From the NCBI GenBank assembly GCA_944326135.1, contig CALVCU010000020.1, forward strand, positions 1-63,651: a stretch of 63,651 nt of DNA. Reading direction: 5' to 3'. Position numbers and translations under genes: made by a program. A model generated the notes under the pieces. The model worked only from the letters and a program-made list of their open reading frames with translations, searched no databases and had not been told where the DNA came from. Shown in pieces: positions 18,533 to 27,602 of this stretch. This DNA is from an uncultured Ligilactobacillus sp. Its GTDB lineage: Bacteria > Bacillota > Bacilli > Lactobacillales > Lactobacillaceae. How positions within the stretch are numbered: position 1 is the first letter of the stretch; the number at the start of each line of letters is the position of its first letter.

Positions 18533-19516
18533 TTATTTGTTCTCTGGATCTTCATTAGCCCATTTAGTATAATCTTCATCACTCATTGCCTCAACTTCTC
18601 CTAAACGGTAACCATTACCTACTTGTGAGAAGAAATCATGATTAGATGTTGTAGTAGAAATACCATTGATTACAGTTGGTTCTACATCTTCAGCTGTATC
18701 TGGGAACATTGGGTCTTGACCAAGATTCATCAAGGCTTTATTAGCATTATAACGAACAAAAGTAAGTACCTTATCAGTCCAACCAACTGGATCATAAAGT
18801 AGGTGAGTATACTTTTCTTCGTTTTCATAGAGTTTTAATAGGAAGTCATAAAGCCAATCTTTTATTCTTTGTTGTTCATTATCTGTACGTTCTTTTAATC
18901 CTAATTGGAATTTGTATCCAATATATGTTCCATGAACAGATTCATCACGCAAAATTAATTTAATAATTTCGGCTGTATTAGGCAATTGATTGTGACCTAA
19001 GTAGTAAAGTGGTGTATAAAAGCCGGAATAGAATAAACAAGTTTCTAAAAATACATTTGCAACTTTTTGTTTTAAAGGATCTTCAGCTGTATCTTTATAA
19101 ATATCACTAATCCATTTAGCTTTATTTTGCAAAAATTCTTCAGAATCGCTCCATTCAAAAATTTCATCGATTTCATCAGGCGTATTTAAAGTTGAAAAAA
19201 TTGTTGAGTAACTTTTAGCATGAACAGATTCCATAAATTGGATATTATTTAAAACAGCAATTTCATGTTGTGTACGTGTATGGCGTCTTAATGAAGCCAT
19301 ACCATCTTGTGATTGAACAGTATCTAATAATGTTAAACCACCAAATACATGGCCAACCAAATATTTATGGTCATCATCTAATTGATGCCAGTCTTTTAAG
19401 TCATTTGAAACAGGAATTCTTGTATCTAACCAAAATTGTTCAGTTAGTTTTTCCCAAGTTGCTTTATCAATTTGATCATTAATTCGATTCCAGTTAATTG
19501 CTTTATAATTACTCAT
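18533..19516 (-). CDS. nrdF: Class Ib ribonucleotide reductase beta subunit
   Basis: Carries the dimetal (manganese or iron) centre and tyrosyl radical that start nucleotide reduction in NrdE. In 327 residues all expected ligands are present: Asp65, Glu96, His99, Glu158, Glu192 and His195, with the radical Tyr103. The ribosome site is AAGGAG. It follows nrdI by 19 bases, fitting NrdI's job of supplying the oxidant for the manganese centre. Confidence 0.96.
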   Translation of the reverse strand: MSNYKAINWNRINDQIDKATWEKLTEQFWLDTRIPVSNDLKDWHQLDDDHKYLVGHVFGGLTLLDTVQSQDGMASLRRHTRTQHEIAVLNNIQFMESVHAKSYSTIFSTLNTPDEIDEIFEWSDSEEFLQNKAKWISDIYKDTAEDPLKQKVANVFLETCLFYSGFYTPLYYLGHNQLPNTAEIIKLILRDESVHGTYIGYKFQLGLKERTDNEQQRIKDWLYDFLLKLYENEEKYTHLLYDPVGWTDKVLTFVRYNANKALMNLGQDPMFPDTAEDVEPTVINGISTTTSNHDFFSQVGNGYRLGEVEAMSDEDYTKWANEDPENK

Positions 19517-19535
19517 AAAATAAATTCTCCTTACT

Positions 19536-19985
19536 TTATTTTATACATTCTGTTAAAGTTTGATAAATACGTTCAACATCATTTTTAGTTCCGCGCAATT
19601 CATAATTATCTAAAAAAGGAACATTAAATTCTTGTGCATATCGACGAGCGGTTAGACAATATTGTTGGTTAAAGTTCCGATTGCCAGAACCAATAATCCC
19701 TAAACATAAATTGGCGTTATTATCATAACTAATATATTCGCCTAATGCATTTGTCATTAATTCTTTGACGCCATTATCAATTCCATTTCCTCCATCCAGG
19801 TATGTTGGAACAAACACAAAATATTGTTGTGTTTCATTTTCAAAAGGAGTAGTATCATCAATTTCTTTTGCGTTAATCAATGGATTAGCAGGATCTTTTT
19901 TATTAAGATCAACAGCGTAATCTTCTAATTTTTCAATAAAAGCTTTAGTATTTCCCTCAATGGATATGTATAAAATATTAATCAT
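19536..19985 (-). CDS. nrdI: Flavodoxin-like NrdI, activator of NrdF
   Basis: FMN protein that produces the superoxide-type oxidant needed to assemble the manganese-tyrosyl cofactor of NrdF. I start it at the ATG encoding MINILYISIEGN, preceded by AAGGGAG. A version ten residues longer would overlap the end of nrdE and lacks a site. The 149-residue form belongs to the longer streptococcal/lactobacillal type. The phosphate loop is SIEGNTKAF, and the flavin-side loops are PTYLDGGNG and GIIGSGNRNFN. Confidence 0.92.
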   Translation of the reverse strand: MINILYISIEGNTKAFIEKLEDYAVDLNKKDPANPLINAKEIDDTTPFENETQQYFVFVPTYLDGGNGIDNGVKELMTNALGEYISYDNNANLCLGIIGSGNRNFNQQYCLTARRYAQEFNVPFLDNYELRGTKNDVERIYQTLTECIK

Positions 19986-20002
19986 TTTTTTCTCCCTTAA
20001 AT

Positions 20003-22177
20003 TTAAATTGAACAACTTTCACATTCATTTACGCTAAAAGCTTCTGAACCATCATCAGTATATGTCCGAACATAATATAAACTCTTGATTCCTTTATGCC
20101 ATGCATAATTACGAATGATCGATAAATCACGTGTGGTCATTTTATCAGTATGATTTTGTTTCCATGGATAAAGACCTTGATCAATTGTTGACTTAAAGTA
20201 AAGTGTAATTGAAATTGATTGATCAACATGTTCTTGTGCTGCAGCATAAACATCAATCATTTTACGCATGTCCAAATCATATGCAGATTGATAGTATGGA
20301 AGGGTATCACTTGATAAATATGCAGCAGGATAATAAATTTTCCCAATTTTACCTTCTTGACGTTCTTCGATTCTTTGGATAATTGGTTGTAATGATGCAG
20401 TCGTATTACCAACGTATGAAATAGATCCAGTTGGAGCAATAGCCATTCGATATGCATTATATAGACCATCTTTCATTACATTTTGTTTTAATTCTTTCCA
20501 ATCTTTAATTGTTGGAATATGAATTCCTTCAAATAATTCTTTAACTTTAGGATTTTCAGGTTTAAATTCATTATTGATGTATTTATCAAAGTATGAACCA
20601 TCAGCATATGCACTTTTTTCAAATTCATAGAATGTTTCTTGACGTTCTTTTGCAATTTTGTTGGAGGCAACTAATGTCCAATAATTTAATAACATAAAGT
20701 AAATATTAGTAAATTCGATTGATTCTTTTGAACCGTATTGTATATGATTCTTTGCAAGATATGCATGTAAGCCCATTGCACCTAAGCCAACTGAATGTGA
20801 TAATCTGTTTCCTTCATAAATTGATGGAACAACTTTGGCGTTTCCTTGGTCTGATACAAAAGTTAAAGCACGCATCATTGTCTCAATTGATTTACCAAAA
20901 TCTGGTGATTTCATTAAATTAACAATATTTGTAGATCCTAAATTACAACTAACATCACTACCTAAGACTTCGTATTCTTGCATATCATTGATTTTAGATG
21001 GACGTTGAATTTGTGCTATTTCAGAACACAAATTACTCATAATGATTTTACCAGCCACGGGGTTAGTTTTATTCATTGTATCGATGTTAACAATATATGG
21101 ATAACCAGATTCTTGTTGAAGTTTACTAATTTCTTCTTCAAGATCTCTTGCATGAATTTTAGTTTTATGAATATTTTTATTATTTACTAAATTGTCATAT
21201 TCTTTGGTAATATCAACATAAGAAAATGGTTTACCATATTCTTTTTCAACATCATATGGTTCAAATAAATACATATCTTGGTTTTTTTCTACAAGTTCAT
21301 AAAACTTATCAGGAACAATTAATCCAAGAGATAATGTTTTTAAACGAATTTTTTCATCGGCATTTTCTTTTTTAGTAGCTAAGAAATCAATGATATCTGG
21401 ATGGAAGACACTTAAATAGACAACTCCTGCACCTTGTCTTTGGCCTAATTGGTTTGAGTATGAGAAACTGTCTTCTAATAATTTCATTACTGGTACAACA
21501 CCACTAGCAGCATTTTCAATTCCTTTGATTGGTGCACCAGCACTACGTAAATTATTAAGTGTAATTCCAACCCCACCACCAATTTTAGAAAGTTGGAGTG
21601 CAGAATTTATGCATCGACCAATTGAATTCATATCATCAGTTGGTTGAAGTAAAAAGCAAGAAACAAACTCTCCACGACGTTTACGACCAACATTTAAAAA
21701 GGTTGGGGTAGCTGGTTGATATCTTTGATGAATAAGTTCATCAGCTAAATTCATCGCTAATTCTTCATCTCCATCAGCCATATATAATGCATTAATTGCA
21801 ATTTTATCTTCATAGTTTTCAAGATAAAATTGACCGTCATTTGTTTTTAACGCATATTGATTATAAAACTTATATGCTGCCATAAAAGATTGAAATTCAA
21901 AATGTTGTTCATTTAAATAATGATATAATTTTTTTATGAATTCAAAACTATATTTTTTAATAAAATCTTCTTCTAAGTAATTGTTTTCTAATAAATATGA
22001 GAAACGTTCTTCTAAAGAAGAAAAATGTTTTGTATTTGGAATTACATTTTCATTTAGAAAAGCTTCTAATGCTTCTTTATCTTTATTTAATGGAATTTTA
22101 TTATCTACTGGTATGTTGATTTGATTGTTAAGATCAAAATAACTTACATTGCTAATATCGATATCTTTGATACCCAT
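20003..22177 (-). CDS. nrdE: Class Ib ribonucleotide reductase alpha subunit
   Basis: Catalytic subunit reducing ribonucleoside diphosphates. The 724-residue protein has the active-site region RRGEFVSCFLLQPTDDMNSI, the radical-site segment NLCSEIAQIQRP and the C-terminal redox pair Cys719 and Cys722 (CESC) that is re-reduced by NrdH. It lacks the N-terminal ATP cone of class Ia enzymes. It begins with ATG after a GGGGG-type site 25 bases after nrdH and is followed by nrdI and nrdF. Confidence 0.96.
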   Translation of the reverse strand: MGIKDIDISNVSYFDLNNQINIPVDNKIPLNKDKEALEAFLNENVIPNTKHFSSLEERFSYLLENNYLEEDFIKKYSFEFIKKLYHYLNEQHFEFQSFMAAYKFYNQYALKTNDGQFYLENYEDKIAINALYMADGDEELAMNLADELIHQRYQPATPTFLNVGRKRRGEFVSCFLLQPTDDMNSIGRCINSALQLSKIGGGVGITLNNLRSAGAPIKGIENAASGVVPVMKLLEDSFSYSNQLGQRQGAGVVYLSVFHPDIIDFLATKKENADEKIRLKTLSLGLIVPDKFYELVEKNQDMYLFEPYDVEKEYGKPFSYVDITKEYDNLVNNKNIHKTKIHARDLEEEISKLQQESGYPYIVNIDTMNKTNPVAGKIIMSNLCSEIAQIQRPSKINDMQEYEVLGSDVSCNLGSTNIVNLMKSPDFGKSIETMMRALTFVSDQGNAKVVPSIYEGNRLSHSVGLGAMGLHAYLAKNHIQYGSKESIEFTNIYFMLLNYWTLVASNKIAKERQETFYEFEKSAYADGSYFDKYINNEFKPENPKVKELFEGIHIPTIKDWKELKQNVMKDGLYNAYRMAIAPTGSISYVGNTTASLQPIIQRIEERQEGKIGKIYYPAAYLSSDTLPYYQSAYDLDMRKMIDVYAAAQEHVDQSISITLYFKSTIDQGLYPWKQNHTDKMTTRDLSIIRNYAWHKGIKSLYYVRTYTDDGSEAFSVNECESCSI

Positions 22178-22202
22178 AGTGAACCCCCATGTTTATTTGA
22201 AA

Positions 22203-22436
22203 TTAAAGTGTTGCAATAAGTTCTTTTAATTGGTCTGGACGAAATCCATTAATAATAGGTTCAGAATTATTTTCTAAAACGGGCACACTTTGAAATCCCT
22301 TATTTTTTAAATATTCAATATATTCTGGTTCATCAGTTATATTACGTTCTTCAAATTCAATGTTGTTTTGTTCTAAAAAGCGTTTTGTCATTTTACATTG
22401 AATGCAGTTATTTTTTGTATATAATACTAAATTCAT
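22203..22436 (-). CDS. nrdH: NrdH-redoxin
   Basis: Glutaredoxin-like protein with thioredoxin-type activity that supplies electrons to NrdE. It has 77 residues from the ATG giving MNLVLYTKNNCIQC, and the redox motif is Cys11-x-x-Cys14. A TTG 18 bases upstream is in frame but the GGAAAG site is better spaced for the ATG. It is the first gene of nrdHEIF plus the unknown gene, 68 bases downstream of the -10. Confidence 0.93.
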   Translation of the reverse strand: MNLVLYTKNNCIQCKMTKRFLEQNNIEFEERNITDEPEYIEYLKNKGFQSVPVLENNSEPIINGFRPDQLKELIATL

Positions 22437-22499
22437 ATTAATACTTCTTTCCAATTAATTTATTGTACATCATCAAAGTATACACATTTTTGGCGTTCG

Positions 22500-22546
22500 A
22501 TACAATATATAGTAATATATTTTTTTGTCAAGTATATATATTGTAT
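22500..22546 (-). promoter_or_regulatory. nrdHEIF promoter with two NrdR boxes
   Basis: On the minus strand TTGACA (22531 down to 22526), a 16-base spacer and TATATT (22509 down to 22504) form the promoter. Two AT-rich palindromic boxes cover it: ATACAATATATAGTAA (22500-22515) over the -10 and AGTATATATATTGTAT (22531-22546) at the -35. Their centres are 31 bp apart, three helical turns, the arrangement known for the repressor NrdR. Confidence 0.85.
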
Positions 22547-22574
22547 TTTTACATAAAAAAAGATTAAAAGAAGT

Positions 22575-22603
22575 TTGATTTTGTTTAAAAAAATTCGTAT
22601 TAT
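22575..22603 (+). promoter_or_regulatory. Promoter of the methyltransferase-tadA unit
   Basis: TTGATT (22575-22580), a 17-base spacer and TATTAT (22598-22603), 26 bases before the GTG start. It diverges from the nrd promoter. Confidence 0.55.
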
Positions 22604-22629
22604 GAATGTGATAGAAAGTAGGAGAAATT

Positions 22630-23250
22630 GTGGCAAATTATTATTATTCAAAGAACCCAGACGTTAAACATCAAGAACGAGATTGGAATTTTGAGTTATT
22701 AGGAAATCAACTGAAATTTATTACTGATAATGGTGTCTTTTCTAAAAATACAGTTGATTTTGGTACAAGAGTGTTATTAAATGCACTAGAAAAAAATAAC
22801 GAACTAATTAATAAAAGCAAAATTTTAGATGTAGGTTGTGGATATGGTCCAATTGGTCTAGCAATTGCAAAAAAATATCCACAAGCACATGTGGATATGG
22901 TAGATGTAAATGAGCTTGCATTGGAACTTGCTAAAAAAAATGCAAATATAAATGAAATTAATAATGTTTCAATATACAGTTCTGATGTTTTTGATAATAT
23001 TACTTCAAATGACTATCAAATGATTATTTCTAATCCACCAATTCGTGCAGGGAAAAAGGTAGTACATGCAATTTTAAATGATGCGTTTGATCATCTTGCA
23101 GAAGATGGGTTATTAACAATTGTTATTCAAAAGAAACAAGGAGCAGCATCTGCTAAAAAGAAGATGGAAACTGTTTATGGAAATTGTCAGTTAATTGCTA
23201 GAGATAAGGGATATCAAATTTTACAGAGTAAAAAGAAAAATGAAATATAA
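22630..23250 (+). CDS. Class I SAM-dependent methyltransferase, RsmC/YbxB-like
   Basis: Protein of 206 residues. Motif I is ILDVGCGYGPIG, motif II VDMVDVN, and the catalytic motif NPPIRAG indicates methylation of an exocyclic amine, as in the 16S rRNA guanine-N2 enzymes. It lacks the N-terminal pseudo-domain of E. coli RsmC, like Bacillus YbxB. The start is GTG with TAGGAGA upstream. It overlaps tadA by 11 bases. Confidence 0.85.
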   Translation: MANYYYSKNPDVKHQERDWNFELLGNQLKFITDNGVFSKNTVDFGTRVLLNALEKNNELINKSKILDVGCGYGPIGLAIAKKYPQAHVDMVDVNELALELAKKNANINEINNVSIYSSDVFDNITSNDYQMIISNPPIRAGKKVVHAILNDAFDHLAEDGLLTIVIQKKQGAASAKKKMETVYGNCQLIARDKGYQILQSKKKNEI

Positions 23251-23707
23251 TAAAAGACAAGCGGAAAATTTTATGCAACTTGCACTAGTAGAAGCAAAAA
23301 AAGCATTTAAAGTAGGAGAAATTCCAATTGGTTGTGTAATAGTTAAGGATGATAAAGTAATTGCGAAGGGACATAATTTGAGAGAACATTCACATAAAAC
23401 TTTAGGTCATGCAGAAGTAATTGCAATAAATCAAGCTAATGATTTTTTGAAAAGTTGGCGCTTAAATGGATGTTCATTATTTGTGACCTTAGAACCATGT
23501 ATTATGTGCAGTGGTGCTATATTAAATGGTCGTTTTGATGAGGTTTATTATGGTGCTCCTGATTCTAAGTCTGGAGTAGCTGGGACTTTATATGACTTGC
23601 TAAATGATCCACGGTTAAATCATTCTGTAAATGTTCAAAAGGGAATTTTAGAAAAGCAATGTTTGAAACTTTTACAAGATTTTTTTGAACTTAATAGAAA
23701 AAAATAG
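23240..23707 (+). CDS. tadA: tRNA adenosine(34) deaminase
   Basis: Zinc enzyme making inosine at the wobble position of tRNA-Arg(ACG). The zinc-site motifs are His57-Ala-Glu59 (GHAEVIA) and the Cys87-x-x-Cys90 pair (EPCIMCSG). I start it at ATG 23240, giving 155 residues. A longer frame from 23195 lies inside the methyltransferase gene and has no site, although the site for 23240 is also weak and coupling is likely. The SRP RNA gene and dnaX follow, as in Bacillus. Confidence 0.92.
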   Translation: MKYNKRQAENFMQLALVEAKKAFKVGEIPIGCVIVKDDKVIAKGHNLREHSHKTLGHAEVIAINQANDFLKSWRLNGCSLFVTLEPCIMCSGAILNGRFDEVYYGAPDSKSGVAGTLYDLLNDPRLNHSVNVQKGILEKQCLKLLQDFFELNRKK

Positions 23708-23734
23708 TAAAAAAGACTGGATTTTTTATTTGAT

Positions 23735-23759
23735 TTACGGTATTATAATATTGCCGTAA
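23735..23759 (+). promoter_or_regulatory. SRP RNA promoter -10 inside an inverted repeat
   Basis: TATAAT at 23744-23749 lies about seven bases before the RNA start. It is framed by TTACGG (23735-23740) and CCGTAA (23754-23759), a perfect six-base inverted repeat. No good -35 is evident. Confidence 0.5.
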
Positions 23760-23846
23760 GGCCTTAAGACAATATCATCTTAACGAATCGTGTCAGGTCC
23801 GGAAGGAAGCAGCACTAAGTTTTGTTTGATATGTGTCTTAAGTTGA
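23756..23846 (+). ncRNA. ffs: Signal recognition particle RNA, small bacterial type
   Basis: The conserved apical domain is present: GTGTCAGGTCC, the GGAA tetraloop and GGAAGCAGCAC (about 23790-23814), which bind Ffh. The shaft pairs CTTAAGACA (23763-23771) with TGTCTTAAG (23834-23842) and ATATCA with TGATAT. At about 90 bases it lacks the Alu domain of Bacillus scRNA. Ends are approximate. It lies between tadA and dnaX, the usual Firmicute place. Confidence 0.93.
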
Positions 23847-23859
23847 TATGAATGTTAAA

Positions 23860-23891
23860 CTCTCGGTCTTTTGGATCGAGAGATTTTTTTT
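23860..23891 (+). terminator. Terminator of the SRP RNA gene
   Basis: CTCTCGGTC (23860-23868) pairs with GATCGAGAG (23874-23882) with one G-T pair, followed by A and eight T. dnaX begins 30 bases later. Confidence 0.9.
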
Positions 23892-23920
23892 GAATTATTA
23901 TAGAAGAGGAGATTCTTTGC

Positions 23921-25633
23921 ATGTATCAAGCATTGTATCGAATATGGCGACCACAACGTTTTGAAGATGTTGTAGGTCAGGAAATGATTACAAAAACTTT
24001 ACGTAATGCGGTTGCTACGAAACAAATATCGCATGCTTATTTGTTTACTGGACCTCGTGGAACAGGAAAAACTTCAACAGCAAAAATTTTTGCAAAAGCA
24101 ATAAATTGTCATCATCAAGTTGATGGTGAACCATGCAACCAATGTGAAATTTGTAAAGCTATTACAAATGGAAGTTTAAATGATGTTTTGGAAATTGATG
24201 CTGCTTCAAATAATGGTGTTGAAGAAATTCGTGATATCCGTGATAAGGTAAAATATGCACCGACTCAAGCAGATTATAAGGTATATATAATTGATGAAGT
24301 GCACATGTTATCAACCGGAGCATTTAATGCATTGTTAAAAACATTAGAAGAACCTCCTGCAAATGTCGTATTTATATTAGCTACAACAGAACCACATAAA
24401 ATCCCAGCAACAATTATTTCGCGGACTCAGCGATTCGACTTTAAAAGAATTACTAGCAAAGTGATTTTAGAACGGATGCGTTATATTTTAGATGAAAAAA
24501 ATATCTCATATGATGATGAAGCATTAAAAGTAATTGCAAAAGCTGCTGAAGGTGGAATGCGTGATGCATTAAGTATTTTAGATCAAGTAATTTCATTTGG
24601 TGAAAATGAAGTTACTCTAGAAAATGCACTAATGGTTACTGGGAGTGTTACAAAATCGGATTTACTTAATTATTTAAGAGCTGTATGCAATAATGAAACG
24701 TCTATTGGCTTAGAAACAATGCACAAACTTTTACAAGATGGAAAAGATGCAAGCCGAATAGTTGAAGACTTAATAGATTATTGTCGTGATTTGCTATTAT
24801 ATCAACAATCACCTGCTATGGTAGAAGAAAATGAATTAGGATTATTAGATGATGATTTTAAAGAATTTGCTTCTACTTTGAAAGCAGAAACATTATATGA
24901 AATGATTAATATATTGAATGAACAGCAACAAAATATGCGTTTTACAGCTCATCCAACTATTTATTTAGAAGTATTAACTGTGAAATTATCTACGTTAAAA
25001 AGTTCAGGACAGAAACCAACATTTGATGATGTCCCAAGTAAGTCAGTAACTGAAGCTAAGATTGATCAATTAAACAAAAGAATTGAGCAGTTACAAAATC
25101 AATTAAATAGTATGCATCAAACACCACAAAATAAGACAGTGCATAAGAAAGTTCCAACAAGTAAAAATATAAAGGTAAAAGAAGTTAAGGTTAACTTTGA
25201 TAAAGTAAATGAAGTTCTAAATCATGCAACTCGCAAAGATTTAAATAAATTTCAGCAAATTTGGAACGATTTGATTAGTATGCTAACTGTGCCACAACGA
25301 GCAATTATGAATGTTAGCCAACCTGTGGCTGCTAGTGAAAATGGTGTTGTTATTGGATTTCAATATCCATATTTATGCCAAAAAGCAATTGAAGACCAAG
25401 CGTTACAAGATGCATTAGAAAATGGATTAAGTAGACTTGTAAGTGGCAAATTAAGTTTGATTTTTTTACCAAAGGAACAATGGTTAAAAATTAGAGAAGA
25501 TTATTTAAATAATAGAAAAACTTCAGAAAATAATTCTACAGATAATGATTCATCAGTAGACGATGTTCCTGAAGTTGTAAAAAAAGCACAGGAGATTTTT
25601 GGAAAAGAGAATATTGAAGTTTCAAAAGACTAA
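23921..25633 (+). CDS. dnaX: DNA polymerase III subunit tau (clamp loader)
   Basis: ATPase of the clamp loader. The 570-residue protein has the Walker A loop GPRGTGKTSTAK, a zinc module with CxxC pairs (EPCNQCEIC), Walker B DEVHML, and a long C-terminal part for polymerase and helicase contacts. I see no A-rich slippery site of the E. coli kind that would make a short gamma form. The next gene is recR after 14 bases; ybaB, which normally sits here, is missing. Confidence 0.95.
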   Translation: MYQALYRIWRPQRFEDVVGQEMITKTLRNAVATKQISHAYLFTGPRGTGKTSTAKIFAKAINCHHQVDGEPCNQCEICKAITNGSLNDVLEIDAASNNGVEEIRDIRDKVKYAPTQADYKVYIIDEVHMLSTGAFNALLKTLEEPPANVVFILATTEPHKIPATIISRTQRFDFKRITSKVILERMRYILDEKNISYDDEALKVIAKAAEGGMRDALSILDQVISFGENEVTLENALMVTGSVTKSDLLNYLRAVCNNETSIGLETMHKLLQDGKDASRIVEDLIDYCRDLLLYQQSPAMVEENELGLLDDDFKEFASTLKAETLYEMINILNEQQQNMRFTAHPTIYLEVLTVKLSTLKSSGQKPTFDDVPSKSVTEAKIDQLNKRIEQLQNQLNSMHQTPQNKTVHKKVPTSKNIKVKEVKVNFDKVNEVLNHATRKDLNKFQQIWNDLISMLTVPQRAIMNVSQPVAASENGVVIGFQYPYLCQKAIEDQALQDALENGLSRLVSGKLSLIFLPKEQWLKIREDYLNNRKTSENNSTDNDSSVDDVPEVVKKAQEIFGKENIEVSKD

Positions 25634-25647
25634 GAAGGTGACTATAA

Positions 25648-26247
25648 ATGCAATATCCAGAACCAATTGCAAAATTAATTGATAGTTATATGAAGTTGCC
25701 AGGTATAGGAAGCAAGACAGCTACGAGACTTGCTTTTTATACTTTAGACATGGATGAAAAAGATGTTTCTGATTTTGCAAAAGCGTTAAAATCTGCAAAA
25801 AAAGATTTACATTATTGTAGTATTTGTGGCAATATAACTGAAAATGATCCTTGTATCATTTGTGCAGATAAGACTCGTGACCAAAGTCAAGTAATTGTTG
25901 TAGAACAACCTAAAGATGTAATGTCATTAGAGAAAATGAGAGAATATCATGGGTTATATCATGTTTTACATGGAGTTTTATCACCAATAGAAGGCAAGGG
26001 GCCAGAAGACATAAATGTAAGAAGTTTAATACAACGATTACAAAAAAATGAAAAAATCAAAGAAGTTATTCTTGCAACTAATGCAACTCCCGAAGGGGAA
26101 GCAACTGCATCATATATTGCACGGTTAATTAAACCAGCAGGTGTAAAAGTTACTCGCTTAGCACATGGATTAGCAGTTGGTAGTGATATTGAATATGCTG
26201 ATGAAATGACCTTATTTAAAGCAATTGAAGGACGGACAGAATTATAA
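25648..26247 (+). CDS. recR: Recombination protein RecR
   Basis: Ring-forming partner of RecO and RecF in gap repair. In 199 residues it has the N-terminal helix-hairpin-helix ([16 protein letters not shown]), a four-cysteine zinc finger (CSICGNI and CIICAD) and a Toprim domain ([15 protein letters not shown]). It starts after GAAGGTGA and its stop overlaps the yaaL start by one base. Confidence 0.96.
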   Translation: MQYPEPIAKLIDSYMKLPGIGSKTATRLAFYTLDMDEKDVSDFAKALKSAKKDLHYCSICGNITENDPCIICADKTRDQSQVIVVEQPKDVMSLEKMREYHGLYHVLHGVLSPIEGKGPEDINVRSLIQRLQKNEKIKEVILATNATPEGEATASYIARLIKPAGVKVTRLAHGLAVGSDIEYADEMTLFKAIEGRTEL

Positions 26248-26501
26248 TGTTTGGATTTAAAAAAAGAAAAAATAAAGAACCTTTAAAAAAACAATATGAT
26301 CGCAAATTACTTGCTGATATAGAGACTGCTAAAAATGAATGGGATGGCATTAGAACTAATGATGATTTATTGGCAACGATGTCAACTGAAGATTATTTAG
26401 TAAGTGAAGAACTTGCACGTGCAAAATTTGAATTTTTATTTAGAGAAGCAAAGGCAAGAAAAGTAAAGGCAAAAATACAAGAATCGGTTATTGTACGTTA
26501 A
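26247..26501 (+). CDS. DUF2508 protein (YaaL)
   Basis: Small charged protein of 84 residues, lysine-rich at the N-terminus ([18 protein letters not shown]), helical throughout, without signal or metal motif. It matches the YaaL family by size, sequence style and its fixed place between recR and tmk. Function is unknown. It starts on the last base of recR, so it is translationally coupled. Confidence 0.8.
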   Translation: MFGFKKRKNKEPLKKQYDRKLLADIETAKNEWDGIRTNDDLLATMSTEDYLVSEELARAKFEFLFREAKARKVKAKIQESVIVR

Positions 26502-26510
26502 AAATAAGAG

Positions 26511-26545
26511 GGAGGCTATGTAATTTCCATAGTCTCCTTATATTA
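26511..26545 (+). terminator. Hairpin between yaaL and tmk
   Basis: GGAGGCTATG (26511-26520) pairs with CATAGTCTCC (26528-26537) with one G-T pair. The following TTATATTATATT is a poor T tract, so termination may be leaky. Confidence 0.55.
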
Positions 26546-26616
26546 TATTAATCTGGAGATTTTTTAATTTTTAAAGTACAATAATACTGATTAAATAGTA
26601 ATAGGAGTTGTACCTT

Positions 26617-27249
26617 GTGGACGGAAAATTTATTACTTTTGAAGGCTTAGATGGGTCTGGAAAAACAACAGTTATAAATAACGTAATTGAATATTTAAAG
26701 AAAAAAAACAAATTTGATAACTTTGTTATAACGCGAGAACCAGGTGGAAATAGAATTTCAGAAGCAATTCGCGAAATTATTTTAAATCAGGAATTCACTG
26801 AAATGGATAAAAGAACAGAAGCATTATTATATGCAGCTGCTCGACGTCAACATTTAATTGAAACAGTTTTTCCTGCATTGGAAAGTGGTAAATATGTAAT
26901 GAGCGATCGCTATGTGGATAGTTCATTAGTTTATCAAGGTGCAGGACGTGAAATTGGGATGGATAAAATTGCTGAAATTAACCAATTTGCAACAAATGGT
27001 CTTGAACCTGATTTGACAATATATTTTGATATTGAACCACAAATTGGACTAGAGCGCATTCAAAAAAATCGTCAGAATGAAGTAAACAGATTAGACCAAG
27101 AAAAATTAGACTTTTATAAACGAGTTCATCAAGGATACTTAAAACTAGCAAAAGAAAATCCACAACGAATTAAAACGATTGATGCAACTCAGAGTATTGA
27201 TAAAGTAACTGAAGATGTATTAAATGTTTTGCTTCCATTTATAGACTAA
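26617..27249 (+). CDS. tmk: Thymidylate kinase
   Basis: Phosphorylates dTMP to dTDP. The P-loop is GLDGSGKTT (10-18), followed by the DR motif (MSDRYVDSS) and a LID region. I choose the GTG at 26617, nine bases after AGGAG, giving 210 residues. A TTG nine bases upstream would touch the ribosome site. It leads the tmk-darA-holB-yabA-rsmI group. Confidence 0.93.
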   Translation: MDGKFITFEGLDGSGKTTVINNVIEYLKKKNKFDNFVITREPGGNRISEAIREIILNQEFTEMDKRTEALLYAAARRQHLIETVFPALESGKYVMSDRYVDSSLVYQGAGREIGMDKIAEINQFATNGLEPDLTIYFDIEPQIGLERIQKNRQNEVNRLDQEKLDFYKRVHQGYLKLAKENPQRIKTIDATQSIDKVTEDVLNVLLPFID

Positions 27250-27259
27250 AGGACTAATT

Positions 27260-27592
27260 ATGAAACTGATAATTGCAATTATTCAAGATAAAGACAGCGA
27301 TAAACTTAGTAATCGATTTATTGAACATAATATTCGTGCTACAAAATTAGCTTCAAGTGGAAGTTTTTTAAGATCTGGGAATTCTACATTTTTAATTGGA
27401 ATTGATGATGAAAGAGTTGCAGAAGTAATTGATTTGATTAAGCATACGTCTAAACAACGAAACAAATATATTACTCCGCCTGTAGCATTAGACACCCATG
27501 TAGAAGGAATTTATAATAATTATCCAAGAAAAGTAAGAGTTGGCGGAGGAACGATATTTGTATTAGATATTGAAGACTTTGAACAATTTTAG
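27260..27592 (+). CDS. darA: Cyclic-di-AMP receptor, PII-like (DarA/PstA, YaaQ)
   Basis: Trimeric PII-like protein of 110 residues that binds cyclic di-AMP; its downstream partner is not known. Family signatures visible are the N-terminal strand KLIIAIIQDKDSDKL, the SSGSFLRSGNSTFLIG segment that contributes to ligand binding, and a C-terminal GGGTIFVLDIE. It lies between tmk and holB, as in all relatives. Confidence 0.9.
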   Translation: MKLIIAIIQDKDSDKLSNRFIEHNIRATKLASSGSFLRSGNSTFLIGIDDERVAEVIDLIKHTSKQRNKYITPPVALDTHVEGIYNNYPRKVRVGGGTIFVLDIEDFEQF

Positions 27593-27602
27593 GAGGATAG
27601 GC

